Source of the DNA: Streptomyces sp. NBC_01754
Lineage (GTDB): Bacteria; Actinomycetota; Actinomycetes; Streptomycetales; Streptomycetaceae
Assembly (NCBI RefSeq): GCF_035918015.1
Contig: NZ_CP109132.1
Coordinates: forward strand, 4,898,001 to 4,962,000
Reading direction: 5' to 3'
DNA: 64,000 bases
Program-made: the position numbers and the translations under genes
Shown here: positions 1 to 9,341 of the stretch, one piece after another
Position numbering within the stretch: the stretch's first letter is position 1
Layout of the letters: each line of letters opens with the position of its first letter
Notes under the pieces: model-generated
Databases searched by the model: none
What the model was told of the DNA's origin: nothing
The model's input: only the letters and a program-made list of their open reading frames with translations

Positions 1-2292
1 CGCGGTGTCGAGCAGGGTCAGGGCCTCGGCGAGATTGGCCCGGTCGCGTTCCACGGCGGCCAGGGCGTGCAGCGACCAGGCCCGGTCCTCGGCCTGGTCG
101 TCGGAGGCCTGGAGACCGATGGCCTCCCGCAGCCGGGCCGAGGCCTCGTTGAGGTTGCCCTGGTGGTGCAGGGTGATGCCGAGCGAGCAGAGCGCCAGCG
201 CCGCCCCCGCTTCGTTCTCGGCCTCCCGGTAGAGGCCGACGACGGAGGACAACGTGGTGCGGGCCTTGTCCAGCTCGCCGAGCTGCCGGGCCGCGATGCC
301 CGTACGCCACTGCACCGAGCGCTCCAGCAGCCCCCGGTCGACGGACCGGGTCAGCTCGCTGATCTCGCCGAGCCGGTACAGGTCGCCGCGGAGCAGGCAG
401 TAGTCGCACAGGGCGCCCAGCAGGTGCAGCACGGCCCCCTGGTCGACGCCCTCCGCGTGCCGCAGCGCCGCGGTGATGAAGCTCGACTCGTCGTCCAGCC
501 AGCGCAGCGCCGCGTCCAGCGAGCTGAAGCCGTGCGAGCCGAACTGCCCGGCCCGGGTGGACATCTTGCCGTCCACCATGCGGATCACCGCGTCGGCCAG
601 CTCCGCGTAGTTCTGGACGAGGCGTTCCTGCGCGGCGGAGCGCTCCCCGGCGGACTCCTCCTCCAGGAGCCGGGCCGTGGCGAAAGCGCGTACCAGGTCG
701 TGCAACCGGTAGCGCGAGCCCCGCACATGGGCCAGCAGCCCCGCCCGCGCCAGGGTGTCCAGCAGCCGGCCGGCCTCCTGCTCCCCGGCGCCCAGCAGGG
801 ACCCCGCGGCGGCCGCCCCCAGACTGGCGCGCCCGGCCAGGGCCAGCCGCCTCAGCAGCCGCCGGGCCTGCTCGCCCTGGTCGGTGTAGCGCAGCCACAG
901 GGCACGTTCGACGGGCGCGACGGGCCCGTAGGTGCCGAGCGCCTCCGCGAGTTCGGCGCGGGAGCGGTCGCTGAGCGCCGATCCCGCCAGGCGCAGGGCG
1001 AGGGGCAGCCCGCCGCACAGTTCGACGACGGCGTCCGTGGACGGGTAGTCGTACGGCGCCTGCTCCGCCTGGGGGACCCCGGCCGCCTCCCGCAGCAACT
1101 CCTCGGACGCGGCGGCGTCCAGCCCGGCGACCGGCAGCTGATGCACCCGGGCCCGTACGCCGGCGGGCAGGTCGAGCGGTTCGCGGGCGGTGACCAGGAC
1201 CAGGCTGTCGGAGCGCTCCGGGACGAGGGTCGCGACCTGGGCGGCGTCGGTGGCGTCGTCCAGGACGACCACGACGGGGGTGGCGGTCAGATGCTGGTGG
1301 TACAGCTCGCTCAGGCGCCGTACCTGCTGCTCGGCGGAGGACTGCTCCCGGAACAGCAGCTGCTCCCGAGGCGCGCCCAGCCGGTTGAGCAGGTGCAGCA
1401 GCGCGTCCCGGGTGGGCAGCGGCGCCTCCCCGGCCACCTGGCCCCGCAGGTCGACGACGCACGCCCCCCGGAACTGGTCCCGCAGTGCGTGCGCCGCCCG
1501 TACGGCGAGCGCGGTACGCCCGGACCCGGGCGCCCCGTGCAGGACGACCACGGTGGGCAGGGTCTCCGTCGCGGCCCGGGCGGCGTGCACCCAGCGGGCG
1601 ATCTGCGCCATCTCGGTGCGGCGCCCCGCGAACGGGCCCTCGGCGGCGGGGAGATGGCCGAAGGACTGGGCCAGCAGCGAACGCGCGCGGGCCACCGCGC
1701 TGCGGTCCTGGCCGCGCAGCTGGGCCACCACGGAGCCGGCGGCCTTCTTCGGGGCACGGGTGGCGGCGGTCAGCATGCGCTGCTGGTCGAGGAACGGGCG
1801 GATGCCCCGTACCTCCAGGGCCGTCAGCCACTGGAGCCGCAGCTGTTCCGGCCCGCCGGGCTGGCTCAGCGCGCCGGCCCGGCGGTGTGCGGCCGGCCAG
1901 TGCGACGCGGTCACCCGGGCCACGGTCGCCGTGGTGCCCGCGACGGCGACCACCGCGCCCGCCCCGAGGGCGAGGCCCGTCTCGGTGCCGAACGCGAGGT
2001 CCGCGCCGAAGGCGGCGGCCGCGGCGACCCCGGTCACCAGCAGCGGTGTTCCCAGGGACGCCTTGGTGAAGCGCTCCGCCAGCGGCCGCTGCCCGGCCTG
2101 CGCCGCGTCGAGCGCCTGCGTGTACGCCGCGTACTCCTCGGCGGCGCCCACCGCCATCGTGTCGAGCGCGCCCCGCGCCCGAGCCAGCAGCACGCCGGAG
2201 TCCGTCCGCCCCCCGGTGCGCCGCGCCTCCTCCTCCACGGCCCGTGCCAACAGCCGTTCGGCGTCGGCCCGATGGCTGTCCCGCATCTCCAT
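1..2292 (-). CDS. NB-ARC/TPR (AfsR/SARP-like STAND) regulatory ATPase, partial
   Basis: Reads leftwards and runs off the window edge; 764 codons are visible and the C-terminus is missing. The ATG at 2292 follows a GAGGGGGA ribosome site; an in-frame ATG at 2286 is the alternative. An N-terminal coiled segment precedes an Ala/Gly/Val-rich membrane-like stretch (about residues 75-125). An NB-ARC type ATPase core follows, with Walker A HGAPGSGRTAL near residue 250 and Walker B VVVVLDDATD near residue 343, then a GGLPLALRLAG segment typical of the family. From about residue 590 helical repeats resemble TPRs (LGITLHHQGNLNEASARLRE). Such STAND proteins act as nucleotide-dependent regulatory switches in Streptomyces. 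No SARP DNA-binding domain is visible at the N-terminus, so it is not a plain AfsR. The signal and target are unknown. Confidence 0.85.
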   Translation of the reverse strand, partial: MEMRDSHRADAERLLARAVEEEARRTGGRTDSGVLLARARGALDTMAVGAAEEYAAYTQALDAAQAGQRPLAERFTKASLGTPLLVTGVAAAAAFGADLAFGTETGLALGAGAVVAVAGTTATVARVTASHWPAAHRRAGALSQPGGPEQLRLQWLTALEVRGIRPFLDQQRMLTAATRAPKKAAGSVVAQLRGQDRSAVARARSLLAQSFGHLPAAEGPFAGRRTEMAQIARWVHAARAATETLPTVVVLHGAPGSGRTALAVRAAHALRDQFRGACVVDLRGQVAGEAPLPTRDALLHLLNRLGAPREQLLFREQSSAEQQVRRLSELYHQHLTATPVVVVLDDATDAAQVATLVPERSDSLVLVTAREPLDLPAGVRARVHQLPVAGLDAAASEELLREAAGVPQAEQAPYDYPSTDAVVELCGGLPLALRLAGSALSDRSRAELAEALGTYGPVAPVERALWLRYTDQGEQARRLLRRLALAGRASLGAAAAGSLLGAGEQEAGRLLDTLARAGLLAHVRGSRYRLHDLVRAFATARLLEEESAGERSAAQERLVQNYAELADAVIRMVDGKMSTRAGQFGSHGFSSLDAALRWLDDESSFITAALRHAEGVDQGAVLHLLGALCDYCLLRGDLYRLGEISELTRSVDRGLLERSVQWRTGIAARQLGELDKARTTLSSVVGLYREAENEAGAALALCSLGITLHHQGNLNEASARLREAIGLQASDDQAEDRAWSLHALAAVERDRANLAEALTLLDTA

Positions 2293-2584
2293 GCATCCCC
2301 CTCGTTGCCGCGCGTCGGCCGGCCGCGGCCGGACCCGTTGTGTGGACCACCCAGTCTCATGGGTCCGGAGCCCCGGCGACAGGGAGTCCGCGAGACTGCG
2401 CGCCGAGAGTCGTACGGATGTGCGGAGCGTGGGGAAAATGGACGACCGGAACAACGGCACCACCGTGGGCCGGCACCGGGTGGACGGCGCCGTGGACGGG
2501 CTGCCTGTGGTGGCCGCCGGATGCGGGGTGGCGCTCCTGGCCGTGGGCTGAATCCGGAGCCGCGCTTCCAGTGCTGTCGGACGG

Positions 2585-2860
2585 CTCCCAGTTCGACGGT
2601 CACGGAGAAGGGCGCGGCGGCCTTGAGCACACCGGTGAACATCTCGCCGTCCCCGTAGGTCTTGGGGGCAGGGTCGAGAACGTGTGTGTAGACGGTCGGC
2701 ACACCGGTAGCAGCCTGCTCGACCCGCCGGTAGAAGGGCGTGCCGGCCTTGGCGTACTGGTCCACACTTCACGATCCGGTCCGTGGTCTCCGAACCGGGC
2801 GACACGACCTCGACGACCAGGAGTACGTGCTCCGGGCGAGTGGGGGCGAGGTCGATTGTC
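2585..2860 (-). pseudogene. Degenerate partial copy of the adjacent Uma2-family gene
   Basis: This stretch matches the C-terminal half of the intact Uma2 gene at 3048-3614 almost codon for codon (DQYAKAGTPFYRRVEQAATG here against DQYAKAGIPFYWRVEQAATG). Near 2760 it has one extra base (gtccacacttcac against gtcgaccttcac), which breaks the frame in the middle of the conserved EVVSPGSETTDR region. The N-terminal roughly 95 codons are absent: similarity stops at about 2860, where unrelated DNA begins. It looks like a tandem duplicate that lost its front half and then frameshifted. The piece after the shift could be read as a short ORF from 2765 but would lack the PD-(D/E)XK residues. Confidence 0.75.
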
Positions 2861-3047
2861 AAGCCCCGGGTTTTATGGAGAGTGAGTTAGCTGGTTTTCT
2901 GGAGTGACGCCGGGGGTTGTACCTGACGCATTGGCGTGGTGGGAGGTTCCTAAGCCTGGAGACGGAAGACGCCTCGATCGGACTGCGAAGTAGCACGATG
3001 CGTGCGTTAAAGGTCAAGCATCGATGGTGGGCGACCTCTCGGCGCCC
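2861..3047. other. Unexplained spacer between the two Uma2 copies
   Basis: The similarity between the two Uma2 copies breaks at about 2860 and the intact gene ends at 3048. The roughly 187 bases between are visibly less GC-rich than the surroundings (gggttttatggagagtgag) and contain no supported gene. The abrupt junction suggests the remnant of an inserted element, but I see no terminal inverted repeats or transposase fragment. Confidence 0.35.
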
Positions 3048-3614
3048 CTACAGGACGCCAAGATCGACCTTCACGGGGAATGGTGCGGTGGCCTTCACGG
3101 TGCTGGTGAACACCTCGCCGTCCCTGTAAGCCTTGGTGGCGGGATCGAGAACGTAGGTGTAGACGATCGGGACGCCGGTGGCGGCCTGCTCGACCCGCCA
3201 GTAGAAGGGGATGCCGGCCTTGGCGTACTGGTCGACCTTCACGATCCGGTCCGTCGTCTCCGAGCCGGGTGACACCACCTCGACGACCAGGAGCACGTGC
3301 TCGGGGCGGGTAGGCGTGAGGTCGATGGTGTCCGCCCGGTAGACGATGACGTCCGGACGGCGGTTGGTGAGCGGAACGTCCTGCAGACGGACGTCGAAGT
3401 CCGTGTCAGCGTTCCAGTCCGGGCCTGCGGCGGTGTCCAGGGCGTTGGCCAGGATGCGGGCCAGCCGGTTGTGGCGCTTGGAGGCGCTCGGGCTCACGAC
3501 GACCATCCCGTCCACGATCTCGATGCCGGCGCACTGCTCCTCGGACCAGGAGTCGTACTGCTCCGCGCTGATCTGCGTGTGCATCCACGCGGGCGCCACC
3601 ATCTCGGCGGTCAT
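3048..3614 (-). CDS. Uma2 family endonuclease-like protein (DUF820)
   Basis: A 188-residue protein of the usual family length, started at an ATG behind a strong GAAGGAGG ribosome site with five bases of spacing. Uma2 proteins have a PD-(D/E)XK nuclease-like fold. The expected residues are present: D88 in RRPDVIVY, E112 in LLVVEVVSPGS and K126 in DRIVKVDQYAKAGIPFYW. The family is very common in Streptomyces and cyanobacteria, often in several scattered copies. Cellular roles are mostly unknown and nuclease activity is inferred from the fold. A decayed paralogue lies just downstream on the same strand. Confidence 0.88.
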   Translation of the reverse strand: MTAEMVAPAWMHTQISAEQYDSWSEEQCAGIEIVDGMVVVSPSASKRHNRLARILANALDTAAGPDWNADTDFDVRLQDVPLTNRRPDVIVYRADTIDLTPTRPEHVLLVVEVVSPGSETTDRIVKVDQYAKAGIPFYWRVEQAATGVPIVYTYVLDPATKAYRDGEVFTSTVKATAPFPVKVDLGVL

Positions 3615-3810
3615 GGTGTACCTCCTTCGAGGAGCCTTGGCAGGTCAGGCACTGCTGCGCCCAGCCTACTGTTTCGAGGTGCCGGGCTGCCCGACTCGGA
3701 AGGGAAGGGGCCGTCCACCACGTAATGGCGCATAAGTGCAATTCGGCCAAGCGAGGCGGGCTCGTCAGTGTTTCACCGGTCGCGGCAGACGCTGTGAGAG
3801 GCTGGGGCGT

Positions 3811-5829
3811 ATGAACCGGTTGGCTGGTGTGACCTCGCCTTATCTGCTTCAGCATGCCGACAATCCGGTCGACTGGTGGCCGTGGGGACCCGAGGCGTTC
3901 GAAGAAGCGAAACGGCGTGATGTACCCGTTCTGCTGTCGGTCGGCTACTCCGCGTGCCACTGGTGCCACGTCATGGCCCACGAGTCGTTCGAGGACGCGA
4001 CGCTCGCGGCGTACCTGAACGAGCACTTCGTGCCGGTCAAGGTGGACCGCGAGGAGCGGCCCGACGTCGACGCCGTGTACATGGAGGCCGTGCAGGCGGC
4101 GACCGGTCAGGGCGGCTGGCCGATGACCGTCTTCCTGACCGCGGACGCCGAACCCTTCTACTTCGGCACCTACTTCCCGCCCGAGCCCCGCCACGGCATG
4201 CCCTCCTTCCGGCAGGTGCTCGAAGGGGTCACGGCCGCCTGGACCGACCGGCGCGGGGAGGTCGCGGAGGTCGCCGGCCGGATCGTCACCGACCTGGCCG
4301 GCCGCTCGCTGGCGCACGGCGGCGACGGTGTGCCCGGCGAACCGGAGTTGGCGCAGGCGCTGCTCGCGCTGAGCAGGGAGTACGACGAGAAGCACGGAGG
4401 CTTCGGCGGCGCGCCCAAGTTCCCGCCGTCCATGGCGGTCGAGTTCCTGCTGCGCCACCACGCCCGTACCGGCGCGGAGGGTGCCCTGGAGATGGCCGCC
4501 GACACCTGTGCCGCGATGGCGCGGGGCGGCATCTACGACCAGCTCGGCGGCGGGTTCGCCCGCTACTCGGTCGACCGGGAGTGGGTCGTCCCGCACTTCG
4601 AGAAGATGCTGTACGACAACGCCCTGCTGTGCCGGGTGTACGCCCATCTGTGGCGGGCCACCGGCTCCGGCCTGGCCCGCCGGGTGGCGCTGGAGACGGC
4701 CGACTTCATGGTGCGCGAACTGCGCACCGCCGAGGGGGGCTTCGCCTCCGCCCTGGACGCCGACAGCGAGGACGCCCAGGGACGGCACGTGGAGGGCGCG
4801 TACTACGTGTGGACCCCCGCGCAGTTGCGCGAGGTGCTGGGCGAGGAGGACGCGGCCTTCGCCGCCGGGTACTTCGGGGTGAGTGACGAGGGCACCTTCG
4901 AGGAGGGTTCCTCGGTGCTCCGGCTCGTCGCGACCGGCCCGGACGAGGACCCGGACCGGGTCGCGGACGTACGGGCCCGGCTGCTCGCGGCGCGCGGGTC
5001 CCGGGTGCGCCCGGAACGTGACGACAAGGTCGTCGCCGCCTGGAACGGGCTGGCGGTGGCCGCGCTCGCGGAGGCCGGTGCCTACTTCGACCGGCCCGAC
5101 CTGGTCGAGCGGGCCACCGAGGCGGCCGATCTGCTCGTCCGGGTCCACATGGGTGACACCGCCCGCCTCTGCCGTACCTCCAGGGACGGCCGCGCCGGGG
5201 ACAACGCCGGGGTGCTGGAGGACTACGGCGACGTGGCGGAGGGGTTCCTGGCGCTGGCCTCCGTCACCGGCGAGGGCGCCTGGCTGGACTTCGCCGGCTT
5301 CCTGCTGGACATCGTGCTGGAGCGTTTCACCGGCGAGCACGGACAGCTGTACGACACCGCCGACGACGCCGAGCGGCTGATCCGCCGCCCGCAGGACCCC
5401 ACCGACAGCGCCACCCCGGCCGGCTGGACCGCGGCCGCCGGCGCGCTCCTCTCGTACGCCGCCCACACCGGCTCCGAGGCGCACCGTACGGCCGCCGAGG
5501 GGGCGCTGGGCGTGGTGAAGGCGCTGGGCCCGAAGGCGCCCAGGTTCATCGGCTGGGGGCTGGCGGTCGCCGAGGCGCTGCTGGACGGGCCGCGTGAGGT
5601 GGCCGTGGCCGGGCCGGCCGGCGGGGAGCTGCACCGGACGGCGCTGCTCGGGCGCGCGCCCGGAGCCGTGGTGGCCGCGGGCGAAGTGCCCGAAGGCGCC
5701 GACGAGTTCCCGCTGCTGGTGGACCGGCCGCTGGTGGACGGGAAGCCGGCGGCGTACGTCTGCCGGCACTTCGTGTGCGACGCGCCGACGACGGACCCGG
5801 CGGAGCTGGAGCGGAGGCTGGGCGGCTGA
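3811..5829 (+). CDS. DUF255 thioredoxin-domain protein (YyaL/SPATA20 family)
   Basis: A 672-residue protein, the full length for this family. The ATG at 3811 begins [20 protein letters not shown], a highly conserved family N-terminus, so the upstream in-frame ATG at 3736 is rejected. The N-terminal thioredoxin fold carries [16 protein letters not shown] (Cys49 and Cys52). The rest is an alpha/alpha-toroid region resembling N-acylglucosamine epimerases (for example [12 protein letters not shown] and [16 protein letters not shown]). The biochemical role of the family is unclear; a cytosolic redox or sugar-related function has been proposed. No signal peptide. It is monocistronic and ends in a long hairpin shared with the convergent hemolysin III gene. 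Confidence 0.93.
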   Translation: MNRLAGVTSPYLLQHADNPVDWWPWGPEAFEEAKRRDVPVLLSVGYSACHWCHVMAHESFEDATLAAYLNEHFVPVKVDREERPDVDAVYMEAVQAATGQGGWPMTVFLTADAEPFYFGTYFPPEPRHGMPSFRQVLEGVTAAWTDRRGEVAEVAGRIVTDLAGRSLAHGGDGVPGEPELAQALLALSREYDEKHGGFGGAPKFPPSMAVEFLLRHHARTGAEGALEMAADTCAAMARGGIYDQLGGGFARYSVDREWVVPHFEKMLYDNALLCRVYAHLWRATGSGLARRVALETADFMVRELRTAEGGFASALDADSEDAQGRHVEGAYYVWTPAQLREVLGEEDAAFAAGYFGVSDEGTFEEGSSVLRLVATGPDEDPDRVADVRARLLAARGSRVRPERDDKVVAAWNGLAVAALAEAGAYFDRPDLVERATEAADLLVRVHMGDTARLCRTSRDGRAGDNAGVLEDYGDVAEGFLALASVTGEGAWLDFAGFLLDIVLERFTGEHGQLYDTADDAERLIRRPQDPTDSATPAGWTAAAGALLSYAAHTGSEAHRTAAEGALGVVKALGPKAPRFIGWGLAVAEALLDGPREVAVAGPAGGELHRTALLGRAPGAVVAAGEVPEGADEFPLLVDRPLVDGKPAAYVCRHFVCDAPTTDPAELERRLGG

Positions 5830-5882
5830 GTACGCGACAGGAGGGCCCGGCCGTCACGGCCGGGCCCTCCTGTCGCGTACTC
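5828..5882. terminator. Bidirectional terminator hairpin, 26-bp perfect stem
   Basis: The arms 5828-5853 and 5857-5882 are perfect inverted complements around a TCA loop. The hairpin starts inside the stop codon of the 3811 gene and ends eight bases before the stop of the convergent 5891 gene, so it can serve both. There is no T-tract, as is usual in Streptomyces. Confidence 0.85.
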
Positions 5883-5890
5883 GGGTGTGC

Positions 5891-6577
5891 TCAGCCGTGC
5901 TGGTAGGCCACCAGGGAGATCCCGACGTAGTGCACGATGAACGCGGCCAGCGTCAGCGAGTGGAAGACCTCGTGGAAGCCGAACCAGCGTGGTGAGGGGT
6001 TCGGCCGCTTGATGCCGTAGATCACGCCGCCCGCGCTGTAGAGCAGCCCGCCGACGACGACGAGGACGAGCACCGCGATGCCGCCGGTGCGCATGAAGTC
6101 CGGCAGGAAGAACACCGCCGCCCAGCCCATCGCGATGTAGCACGGGGTGTAGAGCCAGCGCGGGGCGCCGACCCACAACACCCGGAAGGCGATGCCCGCC
6201 GTAGCGGCGCCCCAGACCGCCCACATGAGCGGCTGCCCGGTGGACTCCGGCAGCAGGAGCATCGTCAGCGGTGTGTAGGTGCCCGCGATGATCAGGAAGA
6301 TGTTGGCGTGGTCCAGCCGGCGCAGCACCGCCTCGCCGCGCGGGCCCCAGGTGCCGCGGTGGTAGACGGCGCTCACGCCGAACAGCAGGCACGCGGTGAG
6401 TATGTAGACCGCGCAGGCGATCCGGGCGCGGGTGCTGTCCGTCAGGGTGATCAGCGCGATCCCGGCGATGAGCACCGCGGGGAACATCCCGGCGTGCAGC
6501 CAGCCGCGCAGCCGTGGTTTCACGGGGACGGGGTCGGTGAGCTCGACGGGCCCGGAGGCTGCGGCGGCAGAAGTCAT
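5891..6577 (-). CDS. trhA: Hemolysin III family membrane protein (TrhA/PAQR type)
   Basis: A 228-residue integral membrane protein with about seven hydrophobic helices. The PAQR/HlyIII signature is complete: SAVYHRGTW early, [15 protein letters not shown] in the middle, and [17 protein letters not shown] near the end; these supply the conserved Ser, Asp and His residues thought to bind zinc. The name is historical: bacterial members are linked to membrane energetics and fluidity, and haemolysis is not expected here. It starts at ATG 6577, is transcribed alone and is convergent with the DUF255 gene. Confidence 0.92.
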   Translation of the reverse strand: MTSAAAASGPVELTDPVPVKPRLRGWLHAGMFPAVLIAGIALITLTDSTRARIACAVYILTACLLFGVSAVYHRGTWGPRGEAVLRRLDHANIFLIIAGTYTPLTMLLLPESTGQPLMWAVWGAATAGIAFRVLWVGAPRWLYTPCYIAMGWAAVFFLPDFMRTGGIAVLVLVVVGGLLYSAGGVIYGIKRPNPSPRWFGFHEVFHSLTLAAFIVHYVGISLVAYQHG

Positions 6578-6785
6578 GTCCGCATGCTACCTACGCCTCC
6601 GTAGGTGGCGGGTAGGAGTGGTGATGGTCACGTGCTCACTTGGGCGGCGCCCTGGACATATGGGCGCGAGGGGCGGAAACTCAAATGAGTGCGGTCGGTA
6701 CCGGATGAGCGCCCTGGGGATCGAAGCGTCCGGGCCGCAGCCCCCATGGGGCCTCTTCCACAGACACCCTCTCCAAGGAGCGATC

Positions 6786-8612
6786 GTGGCGCGCGACATC
6801 GCGGCTCCCCTCACTGTTCCCACCAACCACCAGGAGCTGGTCTCCTGGGTGGACGAGATCGCGGCAATCACCGAGCCTGACCGAGTGGTCTGGTGCGACG
6901 GTTCCGAGGCCGAGTACGAGCGCCTGTGCGGGGAGCTCGTGGCCAAGGGCACCTTCACCGAACTCGACCCGGTCAAGCGCCCGCACTCGTACCACGCCGC
7001 GTCCGACCCGAGCGACGTCGCCCGTGTCGAGGACCGGACCTTCATCTGCTCCGAGAAGGAGGGGGACGCGGGCCCGACGAACCACTGGAAGGCCCCCGCG
7101 GAGATGCGCGAGATCTTCACGGGCGAGCAGGGCGTGTTCCGCGGCTCCATGCGGGGCCGCACGATGTACGTCGTCCCGTTCTGCATGGGCCCCGTCGGCT
7201 CGCCGCTCTCCGCGATCGGTGTGGAGATCACCGACTCCGCGTACGTCGCCGTCTCGATGCGCACGATGACGCGCATGGGCCAGGACGTGCTGGACGAACT
7301 CGGCGCCGACGGCTTCTTCGTGAAGGCCGTCCACACCCTCGGCGCCCCCCTCGCCGAGGGCGAGAGCGACGTCCCCTGGCCGTGCAACTCCACCAAGTAC
7401 ATCTCGCACTTCCCCGAGGACCGCGAGATCTGGTCGTACGGCTCCGGCTACGGCGGCAACGCCCTGCTCGGCAAGAAGTGCTACGCCCTGCGCATCGCCT
7501 CGGTGATGGCCCGCGACGAGGGCTGGCTCGCCGAGCACATGCTGATCCTCAAACTCACCCCGCCGCGCGGTGAGTCGAAGTACGTCGCGGCCGCCTTCCC
7601 GAGCGCCTGCGGCAAGACCAACCTCGCCATGCTGGAGCCCACGATCTCCGGCTGGACCGTCGAGACCATCGGCGACGACATCGCCTGGATGCGGTTCGGC
7701 GAGGACGGCCGGCTGTACGCGATCAACCCGGAGGCGGGCTTCTTCGGCGTCGCGCCCGGCACCGGCGAGCACACCAACGCCAACGCCATGAAGACCATGT
7801 GGGGCAACTCCGTCTTCACCAACGTGGCGCTCACCGACGACGGTGACGTGTGGTGGGAGGGCATGACCGAGGAGCCGCCCGCGCACCTCACGGACTGGAA
7901 GGGCAACGACTGGACCCCCGAGTCCGGTACGCCCGCCGCCCACCCCAACGCCCGCTTCACCGTCCCGGCCGGCCAGTGCCCGATCATCGCGCCGGAGTGG
8001 GAGGACCCCAGGGGTGTGCCGATCTCGGCCATCCTCTTCGGCGGCCGGCGGGCCTCCGCCGTCCCGCTGGTCACCGAGTCCTTCACCTGGCAGCACGGTG
8101 TCTTCCTCGGCGCCAACGTGGCCTCCGAGAAGACCGCCGCCGCCGAGGGCAAGGTCGGCGAACTGCGCCGCGACCCGTTCGCCATGCTGCCGTTCTGCGG
8201 CTACAACATGGGCGACTACATGCAGCACTGGGTGGACGTCGGCGCCGACAAGGCGGACCAGTCCAAGCTGCCGAAGATCTACTACGTCAACTGGTTCCGC
8301 AAGGACGACGCGGGGAAGTTCGTCTGGCCCGGCTTCGGTGAGAACAGCCGTGTCCTGAAGTGGATCGTCGAGCGCCTGGACGGCCGGGCCGAGGGCGTCG
8401 AGAGCCCCATCGGCATCCTGCCGGCCCCGGGCTCCCTGGACACCGAGGGCCTGGACCTGAGCGACGCGGACCTGGACTTCCTCCTCAAGGTCGACAAGGA
8501 GGTCTGGCGCGAGGAGGCCGCGCTGATCCCCGAACACCTCAACACCTTCGGCGACCACACGCCCAAGGAGCTGTGGGACGAGTACCGCGCGCTGGTCGAG
8601 CGCCTGGGCTGA
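6786..8612 (+). CDS. pckG: Phosphoenolpyruvate carboxykinase (GTP)
   Basis: A 608-residue GTP-dependent PEP carboxykinase, converting oxaloacetate and GTP to PEP, GDP and CO2 at the entry to gluconeogenesis. The GTG at 6786 lies behind AAGGAG (spacing four) and gives the usual N-terminus; the longer in-frame extension to 6432 runs into the divergent gene and is rejected. The kinase loop [13 protein letters not shown] holds the reactive Cys275 and Lys277, followed by [10 protein letters not shown] and [14 protein letters not shown] nucleotide and metal elements ([10 protein letters not shown]). Monocistronic, facing a convergent small gene across a hairpin terminator. The 208-base gap to the divergent hemolysin III gene must hold its promoter. 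Confidence 0.97.
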   Translation: MARDIAAPLTVPTNHQELVSWVDEIAAITEPDRVVWCDGSEAEYERLCGELVAKGTFTELDPVKRPHSYHAASDPSDVARVEDRTFICSEKEGDAGPTNHWKAPAEMREIFTGEQGVFRGSMRGRTMYVVPFCMGPVGSPLSAIGVEITDSAYVAVSMRTMTRMGQDVLDELGADGFFVKAVHTLGAPLAEGESDVPWPCNSTKYISHFPEDREIWSYGSGYGGNALLGKKCYALRIASVMARDEGWLAEHMLILKLTPPRGESKYVAAAFPSACGKTNLAMLEPTISGWTVETIGDDIAWMRFGEDGRLYAINPEAGFFGVAPGTGEHTNANAMKTMWGNSVFTNVALTDDGDVWWEGMTEEPPAHLTDWKGNDWTPESGTPAAHPNARFTVPAGQCPIIAPEWEDPRGVPISAILFGGRRASAVPLVTESFTWQHGVFLGANVASEKTAAAEGKVGELRRDPFAMLPFCGYNMGDYMQHWVDVGADKADQSKLPKIYYVNWFRKDDAGKFVWPGFGENSRVLKWIVERLDGRAEGVESPIGILPAPGSLDTEGLDLSDADLDFLLKVDKEVWREEAALIPEHLNTFGDHTPKELWDEYRALVERLG

Positions 8613-8685
8613 TCCGGATCCCCGCGGCGGGCGCCACGGCATCCGCCCTGAACTGCGGGTCGCCACACCCGCCGCGGTACGGCAC

Positions 8686-8729
8686 CCGGAACCTCCTGTG
8701 GGGCGGTACCGGCCCACAGGAGGTTCCGG
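8686..8729. terminator. Terminator hairpin after pckG, 17-bp stem
   Basis: Arms 8686-8702 and 8713-8729 (ccggaacctcctgtggg and its complement) are perfect, around a ten-base loop that can itself pair (cggtaccg). It lies between convergent genes and can end transcription from both sides. No T-tract. Confidence 0.8.
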
Positions 8730-8777
8730 TCGGTGGCACCCGGTCCACGCGTCGGTACGACAGGTGGACCGGGGCCG

Positions 8778-9176
8778 TCAGCGGACGGCCGCCAGAGAGG
8801 TCGGCGCGGTGGTGGTGGGCAGGGCGGCGGCGTGCGCGTCCATGGCCTCGGCGGCGAGGACGGCGACCGCCGTGTCGGCGCGGGACGCGGCCACCACCAG
8901 GGCCCGGCCCGCGAGGGCGTGGGCGCGGCGGTGCAGGGCCGGCACCTCCGCGTCGGTCCGTCCGGCGTGCCGCGCGGGCGGAGCACCCCGCAGCCGGGCC
9001 ACCTGGGCGGCGATGCGGTCGCCGTCGGCGGTGAGTCCGAGCTCGTCGGTGACGGCGAGCAGGGCGCCGAGGTGCCCGGCGAGCTGGATGTCCAGCTCGT
9101 CCTCACGGCTGCGGTGCGGGAAATCGGCGTCGTCGGCCGATGTGTGGACCGATTTGGTGCGGATCGGTTCGTACAT
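8778..9176 (-). CDS. Hypothetical 132-residue soluble protein
   Basis: I do not recognise the family. The ATG at 9176 sits seven bases after a near-perfect AGGAGG, so it is preferred over the in-frame start at 9206. The product begins MYEPIRTKSVHTSADDADFP and is Ala/His/Arg-rich and helical, without signal peptide, membrane segment or Cys pair. His and acidic residues are plentiful (DELDIQLAGHLGALLAV, ALHRRAHALAGRAL), which would suit metal handling, but no known motif is complete. The two palindromes just upstream resemble metal-regulator boxes and are the best clue to its role. Confidence 0.75.
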   Translation of the reverse strand: MYEPIRTKSVHTSADDADFPHRSREDELDIQLAGHLGALLAVTDELGLTADGDRIAAQVARLRGAPPARHAGRTDAEVPALHRRAHALAGRALVVAASRADTAVAVLAAEAMDAHAAALPTTTAPTSLAAVR

Positions 9177-9197
9177 GGGTGGCCTCCTGTAGTGCAG

Positions 9198-9227
9198 TAA
9201 GGTCACCCTATCTTAGATTGAGTCTAA
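9198..9227 (-). promoter_or_regulatory. Overlapping palindromes resembling DtxR/Fur-family operators
   Basis: Two imperfect palindromes share this stretch, 22-51 bases before the ATG at 9176. The inner one, TAAGGTCACCCTATCTTA (about 9198-9215), resembles the actinobacterial iron box at about two thirds of positions. The outer one, TTAGATT-G-AGTCTAA (9213-9227), is a 7-1-7 inverted repeat with one mismatch, the architecture of Fur-family sites. The assignment is inference from symmetry. Confidence 0.45.
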
Positions 9228-9341
9228 AGTTGTCTGCGGTCCGGGGCGGCGGTCGTCCGGGAGGGGCGGAACCGGCGGTCCGGAGGGGCCAGGACCGGCG
9301 GTCCTGAGGGGGCCCGGGGCGGTCGTCGGACCGGCCGGACC

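Noticed and set aside
67..2658. 863-codon open frame on the plus strand
   Set aside because: It is antisense to the NB-ARC gene; the minus strand has clear Walker and TPR motifs, and the plus product is low-complexity Gly/Gln/Arg/Pro as expected of a GC-rich shadow frame.
2861..3047. Intact insertion sequence
   Set aside because: Too short, with no transposase fragment or terminal inverted repeats visible; kept only as an unexplained spacer.
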